From NCBI RefSeq assembly GCF_000657795.2, contig NZ_JHEP02000010.1, forward strand, positions 124,001 through 188,000: a stretch of 64,000 nt of DNA, read 5' to 3'. This document shows positions 21,993 to 32,199 of this stretch, one piece after another (the stretch's first letter is position 1; each line of letters opens with the position of its first letter). The position numbers and the translations under genes are program-made. The notes beneath the pieces were generated by a model, which worked only from the letters and a program-made list of their open reading frames with translations, searched no databases and had not been told where the DNA came from. Source of the stretch: Bordetella pseudohinzii. Lineage in GTDB: Bacteria; Pseudomonadota; Gammaproteobacteria; Burkholderiales; Burkholderiaceae_B.

Positions 21993-23405
21993 TCAGGCGG
22001 TTTCGTCGATCACGCGCTGGGCTTCGATGCGCACGCGCTCGGGGGCGGTGCCGCCAATGTGCTTGCGCGCGGCCACCGAGCCTTCCAGGGTCAGCACCTC
22101 GTGGATGTCGGCCTCGATGGACGGATGGTAGGCCTTGAGCTCTTCCAGCGTCAGGTCGGCCAGGTCGCAGCCGCGCTGTTCGCAGTCGCGCACGGCATGG
22201 GCGACGACTTCATGGGCGTCGCGGAAGGGCAGGCCGCGCTTGACCAGGTAGTCGGCCAGGTCGGTGGCGGTGGCAAAGCCTTGCAGCGCGGCGGCGCGCA
22301 TGTTCTCGGGCTTGACCTTGATGCCGCCGGCCATGTCGGCGAAGATGGTCAGCGTGTCGCGCAGGGTATCGGCCGTGTCGAACAGGCCTTCCTTGTCTTC
22401 CTGGTTGTCCTTGTTGTAGGCCAGGGGCTGGCCCTTCATCAGGGTCAGCAGGGCGACCAGATGGCCGTTGACGCGGCCGGTCTTGCCGCGCGCCAGCTCG
22501 GGCACGTCGGGGTTTTTCTTCTGCGGCATGATGGAGCTGCCGGTGCAGAAGCGATCGGCCAGGTCGATGAAGCCCACGCGCGGGCTCATCCACAGCACCA
22601 GCTCCTCGGACAGGCGCGAGACGTGCGTCATGATGAGGGCGGCGGCGGCGCAGAACTCGATGGCGAAGTCGCGGTCGGATACGGCATCGAGCGAGTTGCG
22701 GCACACGCCCTCGAAATCCAGGCTGCGGGCCACGCGCTCGCGGTCGATGGGGTAGGAGGTGCCGGCCAGGGCGGCCGCGCCCAGCGGCAGCCGGTTGACC
22801 CGCTTGCGGCAATCGGCCAGGCGCTCGGCGTCGCGGCCGAACATCTCGGCGTAGGCGAGCAGGTGGTGGCCGAAGGTGACCGGCTGGGCCACCTGCAAAT
22901 GGGTGAAGCCCGGCATGATGGTGGCGGCGTTGTCCAGGGCCACCGTGGCCAGGGCGTGGCGCAGCTGGCGCAGCAGGCCGATCAGGGTGTCGATTTCGTC
23001 GCGCAGCCACAGGCGGATGTCGGTGGCGACCTGGTCATTGCGCGAACGGCCGGTGTGCAGGCGCTTGCCCGCGTCGCCGACGAGCTCGACCAGGCGTTTT
23101 TCGATATTCAGGTGGACGTCTTCGAGGTCGAGCAGCCACTGGAAGCTGCCGGCGTCGATTTCCGAGAGGATCTGCCGCATGCCGCGCTGGATGTCGGCCA
23201 GGTCCTGGGCGGAAATAATGCCCTGGGCGGCCAGCATGTCGGCGTGGGCCAGCGAGCCGCGGATGTCGTGGCGCGCCAGGCGCTTGTCGAAATCCACCGA
23301 GGCGGTGTAGCGCTTGACGAGATCGGAGACGGGTTCGGAGAACCGCGCGGACCAGGCTTGCGCCTTGTTGGCGAACTGGTCTTGTTGGGAAGGAGTATTT
23401 GCCAT
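21993..23405 (-). CDS. argH: Argininosuccinate lyase
   Basis: A 470-residue enzyme that splits argininosuccinate into arginine and fumarate, the last step of arginine synthesis, in the cytosol. The fumarase/aspartase superfamily signature [12 protein letters not shown] is at residues 289-300, with the catalytic Ser in it; [17 protein letters not shown] (about 121) and [11 protein letters not shown] (about 167) are other conserved parts. Full family length. It stands alone on the minus strand. Confidence 0.97.
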   Translation of the reverse strand: MANTPSQQDQFANKAQAWSARFSEPVSDLVKRYTASVDFDKRLARHDIRGSLAHADMLAAQGIISAQDLADIQRGMRQILSEIDAGSFQWLLDLEDVHLNIEKRLVELVGDAGKRLHTGRSRNDQVATDIRLWLRDEIDTLIGLLRQLRHALATVALDNAATIMPGFTHLQVAQPVTFGHHLLAYAEMFGRDAERLADCRKRVNRLPLGAAALAGTSYPIDRERVARSLDFEGVCRNSLDAVSDRDFAIEFCAAAALIMTHVSRLSEELVLWMSPRVGFIDLADRFCTGSSIMPQKKNPDVPELARGKTGRVNGHLVALLTLMKGQPLAYNKDNQEDKEGLFDTADTLRDTLTIFADMAGGIKVKPENMRAAALQGFATATDLADYLVKRGLPFRDAHEVVAHAVRDCEQRGCDLADLTLEELKAYHPSIEADIHEVLTLEGSVAARKHIGGTAPERVRIEAQRVIDETA

Positions 23406-23515
23406 GATGCCCGGAATTATAGGGCCTGGCAGGCATACTGGCGCGCCGCCGCCCCGGGCCGCGATATTGGATAATGAGGCCGGATGGACCCCGACGCAAG
23501 GAGCAAGCTTTGACG

Positions 23516-24835
23516 ATGCAGTGGCAGACCGTGGCCGCGACCCTGGACCACTACACCCCGACCCAGCCCTGGGCGCAGACCCTGGTGGGCGTGGCCGCGC
23601 TGGCGCTGGCGGCGCTTTTCGCCCAATGGGTGGTGGCCCGCCTGGTGCTGTATTTCGCCCACCGCCTGCTGCGCGCCTCCGGCCGCGAAGACTGGGACCA
23701 GGCCCTGCAGCGGCGCCGCGCCTACCAGAATCTCTGGTACGCCGTGCCTTTTGCCGTGGTGTCGATGGGCATCGATCTGGTGCCCCATGCCGAGCGCGCC
23801 GTCACGGTGGTCGGGCGCCTGGCCCATGCCGGCGCCTGGATCTGCGTGTTCGTGGCCTTCAGCGGCGTGCTCAGCGCCTGGCAGGACACCTATTCGGCCA
23901 CCACGCGCGCCCAGACCCGCTCGATCAAGGGCTATATCCAGATCACCAAGCTCATCATGATGGCCATCTGCGTCGTGCTGGTGCTGTCCATCCTGATGGA
24001 TCGCTCGCCCTTGTGGATGATCTCCGGGCTGGGCGCCTTGTCGGCCGTGCTGCTGCTGGTGTTCAAGGACACGCTGCTGTCGCTGGTGGCCAGCACGCAG
24101 CTGACCTCCAACGATATGCTGCGCATCGGCGACTGGATCGAAATGCCCCAGGCCAATGCCGACGGCTTCGTCAAGGACATCGCCCTGCATACGGTCAAGG
24201 TCCAGAACTGGGACAACACGGTCACCACCGTGCCGACCTACAAGCTTTTCTCCGAAAGCTACCGCAATTACCGCCAGATGTTCGAGTCGGGCGGCCGCCG
24301 CATCAAGCGCACCCTGCGCATCGACGCGGCCTCGGTGCGCTTCCTGGATGGCGAGGAGTCGCAGCGGCTGATGCGCTTTCGTCTCCTGCATGACTATCTG
24401 CAGGCCAAGGAGGACGATCTGGCGCGCGCCAACCAGGACCTGGGCCCCTTGGCCGAGGTGCCGGCCAACCGGCGGCGCCTGACCAATATCGGCACCTTCC
24501 GCGTCTATGCGCTGGCCTATCTGCGCCAGCACCCCGAGGTGCGCCAGGACATGGCCATGATGGTGCGCATGATGGAGCCCCAGGCCGAAGGCATCCCGAT
24601 CGAGATCTATTGCTTTACGGCCATCACCGCCTGGGTCGAATACGAGCGCATACAGGGCGATATCTTCGACCATCTGCTGGCTATCCTCCCCGAACTGGGC
24701 CTGAGGCTCTACCAGCAGCCTTCGGGGTCGGACCTCAGCGCCCTGTCCGGGCAGATGCGCGAGGCCGCCTGGCACGAAGCCCGGCGCGAGCAGGCCCTGT
24801 CGCTGCCGGGCTCGGGCGGGCCCGCCATGCGATAA
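23516..24835 (+). CDS. ybdG: MscS-type mechanosensitive channel, YbdG family
   Basis: A 439-residue inner-membrane channel. There are four to five N-terminal hydrophobic segments (about residues 20-180). The pore-lining helix and beta domain have [40 protein letters not shown] and [20 protein letters not shown]. The soluble C-terminal part contains [20 protein letters not shown], seen in YbdG rather than MscS. It would relieve mild osmotic downshock. ATG 23516 lies 12 nt after AAGGAG; TTG 23510 is an alternative; an upstream ATG at 23474 has no site. Confidence 0.88.
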   Translation: MQWQTVAATLDHYTPTQPWAQTLVGVAALALAALFAQWVVARLVLYFAHRLLRASGREDWDQALQRRRAYQNLWYAVPFAVVSMGIDLVPHAERAVTVVGRLAHAGAWICVFVAFSGVLSAWQDTYSATTRAQTRSIKGYIQITKLIMMAICVVLVLSILMDRSPLWMISGLGALSAVLLLVFKDTLLSLVASTQLTSNDMLRIGDWIEMPQANADGFVKDIALHTVKVQNWDNTVTTVPTYKLFSESYRNYRQMFESGGRRIKRTLRIDAASVRFLDGEESQRLMRFRLLHDYLQAKEDDLARANQDLGPLAEVPANRRRLTNIGTFRVYALAYLRQHPEVRQDMAMMVRMMEPQAEGIPIEIYCFTAITAWVEYERIQGDIFDHLLAILPELGLRLYQQPSGSDLSALSGQMREAAWHEARREQALSLPGSGGPAMR

Positions 24836-24871
24836 TTTGGCATCCCCTTCATTGCATTGGAATCGTCGTTC

Positions 24872-26506
24872 ATGAGCGTTGTCCGGGTAGGAATCGCGCA
24901 AATCAATGCCTGCGTGGGAGACCTGGCAGGCAACGCCGCACGGGTCCTGCAGGCGGCCCGCCAGGCGCATGGCCATGGGGCCGACATCCTGGTGGCACCC
25001 GAGCTGGTGCTGACCGGTTATCCGCCCGAGGACCTGCTGCTGCGCCCGCTGTTCATCGAGCGCCAGCACGCCGAGCTCGACAAGCTGGCCGCCGAGCTGG
25101 CCGGCCTGGCCGGCCTGCATGTGCTGGTGGGCCATGTCGAGCGCCGCGAAGGCCGCCTCTATAACGCCGCCACGCTGCTGGCCGGCGGCAAGCGGCTGGG
25201 CACGTATTGCAAGCGCGAGCTGCCCAACTACTCGGTCTTCGACGAACAACGCTATTTCACGCCCGACACCCGGCCCCTGGTCTTCGAACTCAAGGGGCAG
25301 CGCTTCGGCGTCAATATCTGCGAAGACATCTGGTTCGACCGGACCGCGCGCGCCGCGGCCGAGGCCGGCGCCCAGGTGCTGCTGGTGCCCAATGCCTCGC
25401 CCTACAACGTCGGCAAGCAGGCCGAGCGCCTGATGATCGCCGAGCGCACCGTGGCGGCGACCGGCTGCGCCCTGGTCTACGCCAATCTGGTCGGCGGCCA
25501 GGACGAGCTGGTCTTCGACGGCGCCTCCTTCGTCCTTGACCGCCAGGCGCGGCTGCGGGCGCGCCTGCCCGACTTCACCGAGGGCGTGAACCTCGTCGAC
25601 GTGCACGCCGACGGCAGCATCGAACCGGCCACGCCCGAGGCCTCGGTGCAGCCCTACGGCGAAGAAGAACAGGTCTGGAACGCGCTGGTGCTGGGCACGC
25701 GCGACTACCTGGGCAAAAACGGCTTTCCGGGCGCCATCATCGGCTTGTCCGGCGGCATCGATTCGGCCGTGGTGCTGGCCGTCGCGGTCGATGCCCTGGG
25801 CGCCGAAAACGTGCGCGCCGTCATGATGCCCTCGCGCTATACCGCCGACATCTCGCTGACCGATGCGCGCGACATGGCGCAGCGCCTGGGCGTGCAGTAC
25901 GACGAGATCGTCATCGGCCCCATCGTCGATGCCTTCGAGCGCGCGCTGGCGCCGCAATTCGCTGGCCTGCCGGTCGACGCCACCGAAGAAAACATCCAGG
26001 CGCGCGCGCGCGGCACCTTGCTCATGGCGCTGTCCAACAAGACCGGCCGGCTGGTGCTGACCACCGGCAACAAATCGGAGATGACCACCGGCTATTGCAC
26101 GCTGTACGGCGACATGGCCGGCGGCTTCGCGGTCATCAAGGACGTGCCCAAGACCCTGGTCTACCGTCTGGCGGCCTGGCGCAACACCCGGGGCGACATC
26201 ATCCCCGAGCGCATCATCACGCGCCCGCCCTCGGCCGAGCTGCGTCCCGACCAGAAGGACCAGGACAGCCTGCCGCCCTACGACGTGCTGGACGGCATCG
26301 TCGTGCGCTATATGGAGCAGAATGCCTCGGCCGCCGAGATCGTGGCCGAAGGCTATCCGCCGGCCGCGGTCGAGCAGGTCTTGCGGCTGATCCGCATCAA
26401 CGAATACAAACGGCGGCAGGCGCCGCCCGGGCCGCGCATCACCCCCCGCGCATTCGGCCGGGATTGGCGCTATCCTGTCACCAACGGATTCCGCGAATCC
26501 CCCTGA
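24872..26506 (+). CDS. nadE: Glutamine-dependent NAD+ synthetase
   Basis: A 544-residue fusion of a carbon-nitrogen hydrolase (glutaminase) and an ammonia-dependent NAD synthetase. In the first half, the nitrilase triad is visible as Glu in VAPELVLTGYPPEDL, Lys in GTYCKRELPNY and Cys150 in GVNICEDIWF. In the second half SGGIDSA at 293-299 is the ATP pyrophosphatase loop, and TTGNKSEMTTGYCTLYGDMA is also conserved. It makes NAD+ from deamido-NAD+. It is followed 36 bp later by a PII gene. Confidence 0.96.
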   Translation: MSVVRVGIAQINACVGDLAGNAARVLQAARQAHGHGADILVAPELVLTGYPPEDLLLRPLFIERQHAELDKLAAELAGLAGLHVLVGHVERREGRLYNAATLLAGGKRLGTYCKRELPNYSVFDEQRYFTPDTRPLVFELKGQRFGVNICEDIWFDRTARAAAEAGAQVLLVPNASPYNVGKQAERLMIAERTVAATGCALVYANLVGGQDELVFDGASFVLDRQARLRARLPDFTEGVNLVDVHADGSIEPATPEASVQPYGEEEQVWNALVLGTRDYLGKNGFPGAIIGLSGGIDSAVVLAVAVDALGAENVRAVMMPSRYTADISLTDARDMAQRLGVQYDEIVIGPIVDAFERALAPQFAGLPVDATEENIQARARGTLLMALSNKTGRLVLTTGNKSEMTTGYCTLYGDMAGGFAVIKDVPKTLVYRLAAWRNTRGDIIPERIITRPPSAELRPDQKDQDSLPPYDVLDGIVVRYMEQNASAAEIVAEGYPPAAVEQVLRLIRINEYKRRQAPPGPRITPRAFGRDWRYPVTNGFRESP

Positions 26507-26881
<375 letters not shown>

Positions 26882-26902
26882 AGCCGGCCCGTCTGCCCAG
26901 CG

Positions 26903-26929
26903 AAAAGCGCCGCCTACGCGGCGCTTTTT
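26903..26929 (+). terminator. Intrinsic terminator after glnB
   Basis: AAAAGCGCCGC-CTAC-GCGGCGCTTTT forms an 11-bp stem with a run of five T at the end. It closes the nadE-glnB unit and may also serve the convergent LysR gene. Confidence 0.9.
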
Positions 26930-26934
26930 GCATA

Positions 26935-27864
26935 TCAGCGGCCGGAATCAGCCCGCGCCGCCGGCCTGGCCGCGGCGCGGCGCACGGCGAATCGCTGCTG
27001 GCATTGCTGGCAGATGGCCGCCGTGATGTCCTGGCGCGCGTGTTCGCGCCGCTCCAGCATGCCGATGGCGCGCGCGGTGGGCCCCAGGTCGTCGGGCAAG
27101 GCCAGGACGCGCAGGTCCCGGCTTTCCTGCCAGTTGGCGCCATTGAGCAGGGGCAGCAGGGCCACGCCGGTCTCCTGGCGCACCAGTTCCACCAGGGTCT
27201 CGATGGCGTTGAGCTCCAGGAACTCGCTGACCGCGACGCCCAGGCGGCGCAGCACGCGGTCGATCTGCAGGCCGGTGCGCTGGGTGCGGTCAAAGCGCAA
27301 AAAGGGATTGGCGCGCAGCACCTCGCGCACGTCCTCGCCGCCGGCCGCCGCCGGATGCGCCACCACGACCAGGGGCTCCTCATAAAGCGGCGTCCATCGG
27401 GTGGACGCCATCTTGCGGCCGGCCTCCACGATAAGGGCGGCGTCCAGCTCGCCGGCTTCCACCTTGCTGGCCAGTTCGCTGGCCTTGCCGGACAGCACGC
27501 GGACATCCAGGCCGGGGTGCTCGCGCTTCATGCGGGTGACCACCTTGGACAGCGTGCCCATGCAGGACACGATGGCGCCCACCGAGACCGCGCCGGCCAG
27601 GGCGTCGCTGGTGTGGCGGGGCAGGCGCAGGCGCTCGTACAGATCCAGCAATTGCTTGATTTCGGGCAGCAATTCGCGCCCGGCGGCATTCAGGATGGCC
27701 AGCCGGCCGCTGCGGTCGAACAGTTCGCGTCCCAGTTCGGCCTCCAGCGAGCGCATCTGGAAGCTCACCGCCGCCTGGGTCAGGGCCACCTGTTCGGCGG
27801 CCTCGGCGAAGGTGCCGTGATGGGCGACGGCCAGGAAAGTCCGCATAAAGCGCAGGGTGCTCAT
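26935..27864 (-). CDS. LysR-type regulator (divergent from gamma-glutamyltransferase)
   Basis: A 309-residue LysR regulator. The N-terminal helix-turn-helix is MRTFLAVAHHGTFAEAAEQV followed by LTQAAVSFQMRSLEAELGRE. The effector domain (about residues 90-290) ends with an Ala/Arg-rich tail. It is transcribed away from the GGT/peptide ABC operon across a 108-bp AT-rich control region, so it very likely controls that operon; the effector is unknown and could be a peptide or glutathione-related compound. Confidence 0.9.
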   Translation of the reverse strand: MSTLRFMRTFLAVAHHGTFAEAAEQVALTQAAVSFQMRSLEAELGRELFDRSGRLAILNAAGRELLPEIKQLLDLYERLRLPRHTSDALAGAVSVGAIVSCMGTLSKVVTRMKREHPGLDVRVLSGKASELASKVEAGELDAALIVEAGRKMASTRWTPLYEEPLVVVAHPAAAGGEDVREVLRANPFLRFDRTQRTGLQIDRVLRRLGVAVSEFLELNAIETLVELVRQETGVALLPLLNGANWQESRDLRVLALPDDLGPTARAIGMLERREHARQDITAAICQQCQQRFAVRRAAARPAARADSGR

Positions 27865-27972
27865 GGGGGCCCTCGATAAACAAAAAAACTTTTAATGACG
27901 GATCAAAAAATCAAATTGATTTAATTAAATCACAAGAGTAATTTCAGCAGTTTGTCCCCCGAGAGCCGTGCC
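27865..27972. promoter_or_regulatory. Divergent control region with LysR-type palindromes
   Basis: An AT-rich island holds ATCAAATTGAT (11-bp palindrome, 27910-27920) touching TTTAATTAAA (10-bp palindrome, 27920-27929). These are the kind of dyads that LysR proteins use between divergent genes. No exact -35/-10 could be assigned. Confidence 0.5.
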
Positions 27973-29601
27973 ATGAAACCGTTTGACTGGAGCAATCCCT
28001 ATCCTTCGCACCGCATTCCGCTGTTTGCGCGCAATGTGGTGTCGACTTCGCATCCGCTGGCCGCGCAGGCCGGGCTGCGCATGCTGCTCAAGGGCGGCAA
28101 TGCCGTGGACGCCGCCATCGCCGCGGCGGCCACCATCGTGCTGGTCGAGCCGGTATCCAACGGCCTGGGCAGCGACTGTTTCGCGATTCTCTGGGATGGC
28201 AAGAAACTGCACGGCCTGAATTCCTCGGGCACGGCGCCGGCGGCCTGGAGCGTCGAGTACTTCAAGCGCAAATACGGCACCGACGCCGCCGGCCTGGCCA
28301 AGCAGCCCAAGCGCGGCTGGGATACGGTCACGGTGCCGGGCGCGGTGGCGGGCTGGTCCGCCCTGCATGAGAAGTTCGGCAAGCTGCCGTTCGAGCAGCT
28401 GTTCGAGCCGGCCATCGAAATCGCCGAGCGCGGCTATGCCGTGCCGCCCGTGGTGGCGCACAAATGGGCCGCCGCCGCGCAGGAACTCAGCGAGCAGCCC
28501 GGCTATGCCCAGGCTTTCCTGCCCAAGGGCCGGGCGCCGGAGGTGGGCGAGCATTTCCGCTTCCCCGACGCGGCCTATGCGCTCAAGCGCATCGCCGCCA
28601 GCGGCGGCCGCGATTTCTACGAGGGCGAGCTGGCCGAGCGTATCGCCGCCTTCAGCAAGGAATGCGGCGGCGCGATGACGCTGGAGGATCTGCGCAACTA
28701 CCGTCCGCAATGGGTCGAGCCCATCCGCAAGGCCTATCGCGGCTATGAACTCAACGAAATCCCGCCCAACGGGCAGGGCATCGCGGCGCTGATCGCCCTG
28801 GGCATCTGCGAGAAATTCGACCTGGCCAATATGCCGGTGGATTCGGCGCAGTCGCAGCATGTGCAGATCGAGGCCATGAAGCTGGCCTTCGCCGATCTCT
28901 ACCGCTATGTGGCCGATCCGCGCAGCATGGAAGTCACGCCGGCGCAGATGCTCGACGACGCCTATCTGGCCAGCCGCGCCAAGCTCATCCAGCTGGACCG
29001 CGCGACCCACTTCGCGGCCGGACGCCCGCATGCCGGCGGCACCATCTACCTGACCGCCGCCGACGAAAACGGCATGATGATCTCCTTCATCCAGTCGAAC
29101 TACATGGGCTTTGGCTCGGGCGTGGTCGTGCCCGGCACGGGCATCAGCCTGCAGAACCGCGGCGTGGGTTTTTCGATGGACCCGGCGTCGGCCAATGTGG
29201 TCGAGGGCGGCAAGCGCCCCTTCCATACCATCATCCCGGGCTTCCTGACCCAGGGCGGCCGGCCGGTCATGAGCTTTGGCGTCATGGGCGGCGATATGCA
29301 GCCGCAGGGGCATTTGCAGACCGTCATCCGCATGCTGGACTATCACCAGAATCCCCAGGCGGCCTGCTGCGCGCCGCGCTGGAAGGTCAACCGCGATTTC
29401 ACGCTGGATATCGAATCCAGCATGAATCCGGCCGTCGTGCAGGCGCTCAAGGACATGGGCCATTCCCTGAAGTCGGTCGACGATCCTTATATGGATTTCG
29501 GCGCCGGCCAGTTCATCTGGCGCATGGACGGCAGCGACAACGAGCTGGGCTATGTGGCGGCCAGCGATAGCCGCCGCGACGGCCAGGCCGTCGGTTTCTG
29601 A
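27973..29601 (+). CDS. Gamma-glutamyltransferase family protein (YwrD-like)
   Basis: A 542-residue Ntn-hydrolase of the gamma-glutamyltranspeptidase family. It hydrolyses or transfers gamma-glutamyl groups, for example from glutathione. The proenzyme should self-cleave before Thr357 (PHAGG-TIYLTAADENG). VVSTSHPLAAQAGLRMLLKG, NAVDAAIAAAATIVLVEPVS and SFIQSNYMGFGSGVVVPGTG are family parts. No signal peptide is seen, so it is probably cytoplasmic and acts on imported peptides. ATG 27973 is preferred to an in-frame TTG at 27952. It is the first gene before a peptide ABC transporter. Confidence 0.9.
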   Translation: MKPFDWSNPYPSHRIPLFARNVVSTSHPLAAQAGLRMLLKGGNAVDAAIAAAATIVLVEPVSNGLGSDCFAILWDGKKLHGLNSSGTAPAAWSVEYFKRKYGTDAAGLAKQPKRGWDTVTVPGAVAGWSALHEKFGKLPFEQLFEPAIEIAERGYAVPPVVAHKWAAAAQELSEQPGYAQAFLPKGRAPEVGEHFRFPDAAYALKRIAASGGRDFYEGELAERIAAFSKECGGAMTLEDLRNYRPQWVEPIRKAYRGYELNEIPPNGQGIAALIALGICEKFDLANMPVDSAQSQHVQIEAMKLAFADLYRYVADPRSMEVTPAQMLDDAYLASRAKLIQLDRATHFAAGRPHAGGTIYLTAADENGMMISFIQSNYMGFGSGVVVPGTGISLQNRGVGFSMDPASANVVEGGKRPFHTIIPGFLTQGGRPVMSFGVMGGDMQPQGHLQTVIRMLDYHQNPQAACCAPRWKVNRDFTLDIESSMNPAVVQALKDMGHSLKSVDDPYMDFGAGQFIWRMDGSDNELGYVAASDSRRDGQAVGF

Positions 29602-29611
29602 GGCCGGCCCG

Positions 29612-29642
29612 GGCGCGCCCCGCGGCGGGCGCGCCGTTTTTT
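29612..29642 (+). terminator. Hairpin with U-run between GGT and binding protein genes
   Basis: GGCGCGCCC (29612-29620) and GGGCGCGCC (29627-29635) make a 9-bp stem followed by six T. Full or partial termination here would set the ratio of GGT to transporter mRNA. Confidence 0.7.
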
Positions 29643-29664
29643 CGTCAACAAGGGGAATAATTCA

Positions 29665-31185
29665 ATGAAAACCTGGAAACCTCTCGGCCTGGCCATGGCG
29701 GCGGCGACGCTGTCGCTGGCCGGCGCCGCCGCCGTGGCGCAAGACCTGCGCATCGGCTTGCAGGAGGATCCCGATGTGCTGGATCCGCATCGCGCGCGCA
29801 CCTACGTCGGCCGTCTTGTCTTCACATCGCTGTGCGACAAGCTCGTGGACCTGGACGCCAAGCTGCAGTTCGTGCCGCAGCTGGCGGCCTCCTGGTCCTG
29901 GAGCGAGGACAACAAGACGTTGACCTTCAAGCTGCGCGATGATGCGTATTTCCACGACGGCAGCAAGTTCGACGCCGCCGCGGCCAAGGCCAATCTCGAG
30001 CGCGCCATGACTCTGCAGGACAGCATGCGCAAGGGCGAACTGGCCTCGGTCGAGCGCATCGAGGCGCCCGATGCCCAGACCCTGGTGCTGCATCTGAAGC
30101 GCCCCGACGCCACGCTCGTGGCCCAGCTGTCGGACCGCGCCGGCATGATGCTGTCGCCCAAGTCCTTCGAGGGCGACCCCGCCGCCGTGGGCCGCAAGCC
30201 GATCTGCTCCGGGCCGTATCAATTCGTCGAGCGCGTGCAGAACGACCGCATCGTGCTGGAGAAGTTCGACAAATACTATGACGCCAAGAGCTACGCCTTC
30301 GCGCGCCTGGTGTTCCTGCCCATCCCGGATACCACGGTGCGCCTGTCCAATCTGCGCGCCGGGGGCCTGGACATCCTGGAGCGCATGAATCCTTCCGATG
30401 CGCCGCAGGTCAGAAGCGACAAGAGCGTGCAGTTCATGTCGGCCTCGGGCCTGGGCTTCCAGGAAGTGTTCTACAACCTGGGCAATGGCAAGCGGGCCGA
30501 GACCAGTCCCTTCAAGGATCCGCGCGTGCGTCATGCCTTCGAGCTGACCATAGACCGCAACGTCATCAACGAGGTCGTGGGCGGCGGCATCTTCGAGCCG
30601 GCCAGCCAGCCTTTCCCGCCGGCCAGCCCCTACCATACGGATAAATTCCCCGTGCCCAAGCGCGACGTGGCCCGTGCCCGCGCCCTGCTCAAGGAGGCCG
30701 GCGTGGACAAGGTGAGCGCCGAGTTCGCCTTCGGCAACAACACCACCACGGCGGCCATCGCCGAGATGATCCAGGCCATGTCGGCCGAGGCTGGCTTCCA
30801 GCTCAAGCTGCGGCCCACCGAGTACGCCGCGCTGCTGAACGAGGCGCAGGCCGGCAACTTCGAGGTCATGATGCGCGGTTGGTCGGGCCGGGCGGACCCG
30901 GACGGCAATCTCTACCAGTTCGTGACCTGCAAGGGGTCGCTGAACGACGGCCGCTACTGCAATCCCGAGGTGGACAAGCTGCTGGCCGATGCGCGCACCG
31001 TGCCCGACCAGGACAAGCGGCGCGCCATCTATGACCAGGCGCAGAAGCTGCTGCACGACGACGCGCACAACTTCTACCTGTACTATCAGCCTTGGCCTTT
31101 TGTGCTGGGCAAGAATGTGCGTGGCTTCACCGCCTATCCGGACGGGATGATCCGTCTGAAGGGCGTCAGCTTGGCGCAGAAGTAA
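29665..31185 (+). CDS. Peptide/glutathione ABC transporter substrate-binding protein (family 5)
   Basis: A 506-residue periplasmic binding protein of the DppA/OppA/GsiB family. It has a signal peptide (MKTWKPLGLAMAAATLSLAG ending AVA), then DLRIGLQEDPDVLDPHRA, and later VRHAFELTIDRNVINEVVGG, a family-5 signature. It would catch di-/oligopeptides or glutathione-like peptides. AAGGGG precedes the ATG. It is flanked on both sides by hairpins with U-runs, so it may be made in excess over the permeases, as usual for binding proteins. Confidence 0.92.
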   Translation: MKTWKPLGLAMAAATLSLAGAAAVAQDLRIGLQEDPDVLDPHRARTYVGRLVFTSLCDKLVDLDAKLQFVPQLAASWSWSEDNKTLTFKLRDDAYFHDGSKFDAAAAKANLERAMTLQDSMRKGELASVERIEAPDAQTLVLHLKRPDATLVAQLSDRAGMMLSPKSFEGDPAAVGRKPICSGPYQFVERVQNDRIVLEKFDKYYDAKSYAFARLVFLPIPDTTVRLSNLRAGGLDILERMNPSDAPQVRSDKSVQFMSASGLGFQEVFYNLGNGKRAETSPFKDPRVRHAFELTIDRNVINEVVGGGIFEPASQPFPPASPYHTDKFPVPKRDVARARALLKEAGVDKVSAEFAFGNNTTTAAIAEMIQAMSAEAGFQLKLRPTEYAALLNEAQAGNFEVMMRGWSGRADPDGNLYQFVTCKGSLNDGRYCNPEVDKLLADARTVPDQDKRRAIYDQAQKLLHDDAHNFYLYYQPWPFVLGKNVRGFTAYPDGMIRLKGVSLAQK

Positions 31186-31197
31186 TCCTGCCGCGAT

Positions 31198-31235
31198 GGC
31201 CGGGCGCGTCCCCGCGTCCGGCCGGCGGCTTTTTT
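31198..31235 (+). terminator. Partial terminator/attenuator between binding protein and permease genes
   Basis: GGCCGGGCGC (31198-31207) pairs with GCGTCCGGCC (31214-31223) with one GU pair; six T follow at 31230-31235. Placed inside an operon it would lower permease mRNA relative to the binding protein. Confidence 0.7.
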
Positions 31236-31254
31236 GTTTTCCGGTTTTCCTAGC

Positions 31255-32199
31255 ATGTTCAAATTGATACTGCGCCGCGTGGTGGTGGCGATCCCGACAC
31301 TGATCCTGGTGTCGATGATCGTCTTCATGCTGCAAAAAATCCTGCCGGGCGATCCCGTCCTGACCCTGGCCGGCGAGGAAAGGGATCCCGCCGTGCTGGA
31401 CTACCTGCGCGACAAATACCGCCTGAACGATCCCTTGCCCATGCAATACATGGCCTGGGTGGGGCAGGTCGTCCAGGGGGATCTGGGCAAATCCATGCGC
31501 ACCGATGTCCCGGTGCTCACGCTGATCGGCCAGAAGCTGCCGGTCACGCTGCAACTGGCCGCCATGGCCATGGCCTTCGCCATGCTCATCGGCATCCCCA
31601 TGGGCATCATCGCGGCGGTGCGCAAGGGCACGGCCGTCGAGATGGGCGCCAATGTGGCGGCCTTGTCCGGGATGTCGATACCGAATTTCTGGCTCGGCAT
31701 CATCCTCATCATGTTGGTGTCGGTGCAATGGAAGCTGTTGCCGGCCTCGGGCTATGTCTCGCCGACCGAGGACTTCTGGCTGTCCATCAAGACCATGCTG
31801 ATGCCGGCCTTCGTGCTGTCGACGGCGATCGCCGCTTACCTGATGCGGCATACCCGCTCGGCCATGCTGGAGGCCCTGAGCGCCGACTATGTGCGCACCG
31901 CGCGCGCCAAGGGCGTCTCGGCCCGCAAGGTGGTGCTGCGCCACGCCTTGCGCAATGCCCTCATGCCCATCATCACCCTGGTGACGCTGCTGTTCGGCGA
32001 ATTGCTGGCCGGCGCCGTCCTGACCGAACAGGTCTTCACGATCCCGGGCTTCGGCAAGCTGATCGTCGATGCCGTGTTCAACCGCGATTACGCCGTGGTG
32101 CAGGGGGTCGTGCTCTGCGTCGCGGTGGGCTTTATCTTCATGAATCTGCTGGCCGATGTCCTGTACGTCCTGGTCAATCCCCGTCTGAGGCATCAATGA
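31255..32199 (+). CDS. Peptide ABC transporter permease (DppB-like)
   Basis: A 314-residue inner-membrane permease with six hydrophobic segments. FKLILRRVVVAIPTLILVSM is the first, and the ATPase-docking EAA loop is YVRTARAKGVSARKVVLRHA near residue 215. ATG 31255 gives the usual MFKLILRR start; an upstream ATG at 31234 lies in the U-run of the attenuator. Its stop overlaps the next gene by 4 bp. Confidence 0.93.
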   Translation: MFKLILRRVVVAIPTLILVSMIVFMLQKILPGDPVLTLAGEERDPAVLDYLRDKYRLNDPLPMQYMAWVGQVVQGDLGKSMRTDVPVLTLIGQKLPVTLQLAAMAMAFAMLIGIPMGIIAAVRKGTAVEMGANVAALSGMSIPNFWLGIILIMLVSVQWKLLPASGYVSPTEDFWLSIKTMLMPAFVLSTAIAAYLMRHTRSAMLEALSADYVRTARAKGVSARKVVLRHALRNALMPIITLVTLLFGELLAGAVLTEQVFTIPGFGKLIVDAVFNRDYAVVQGVVLCVAVGFIFMNLLADVLYVLVNPRLRHQ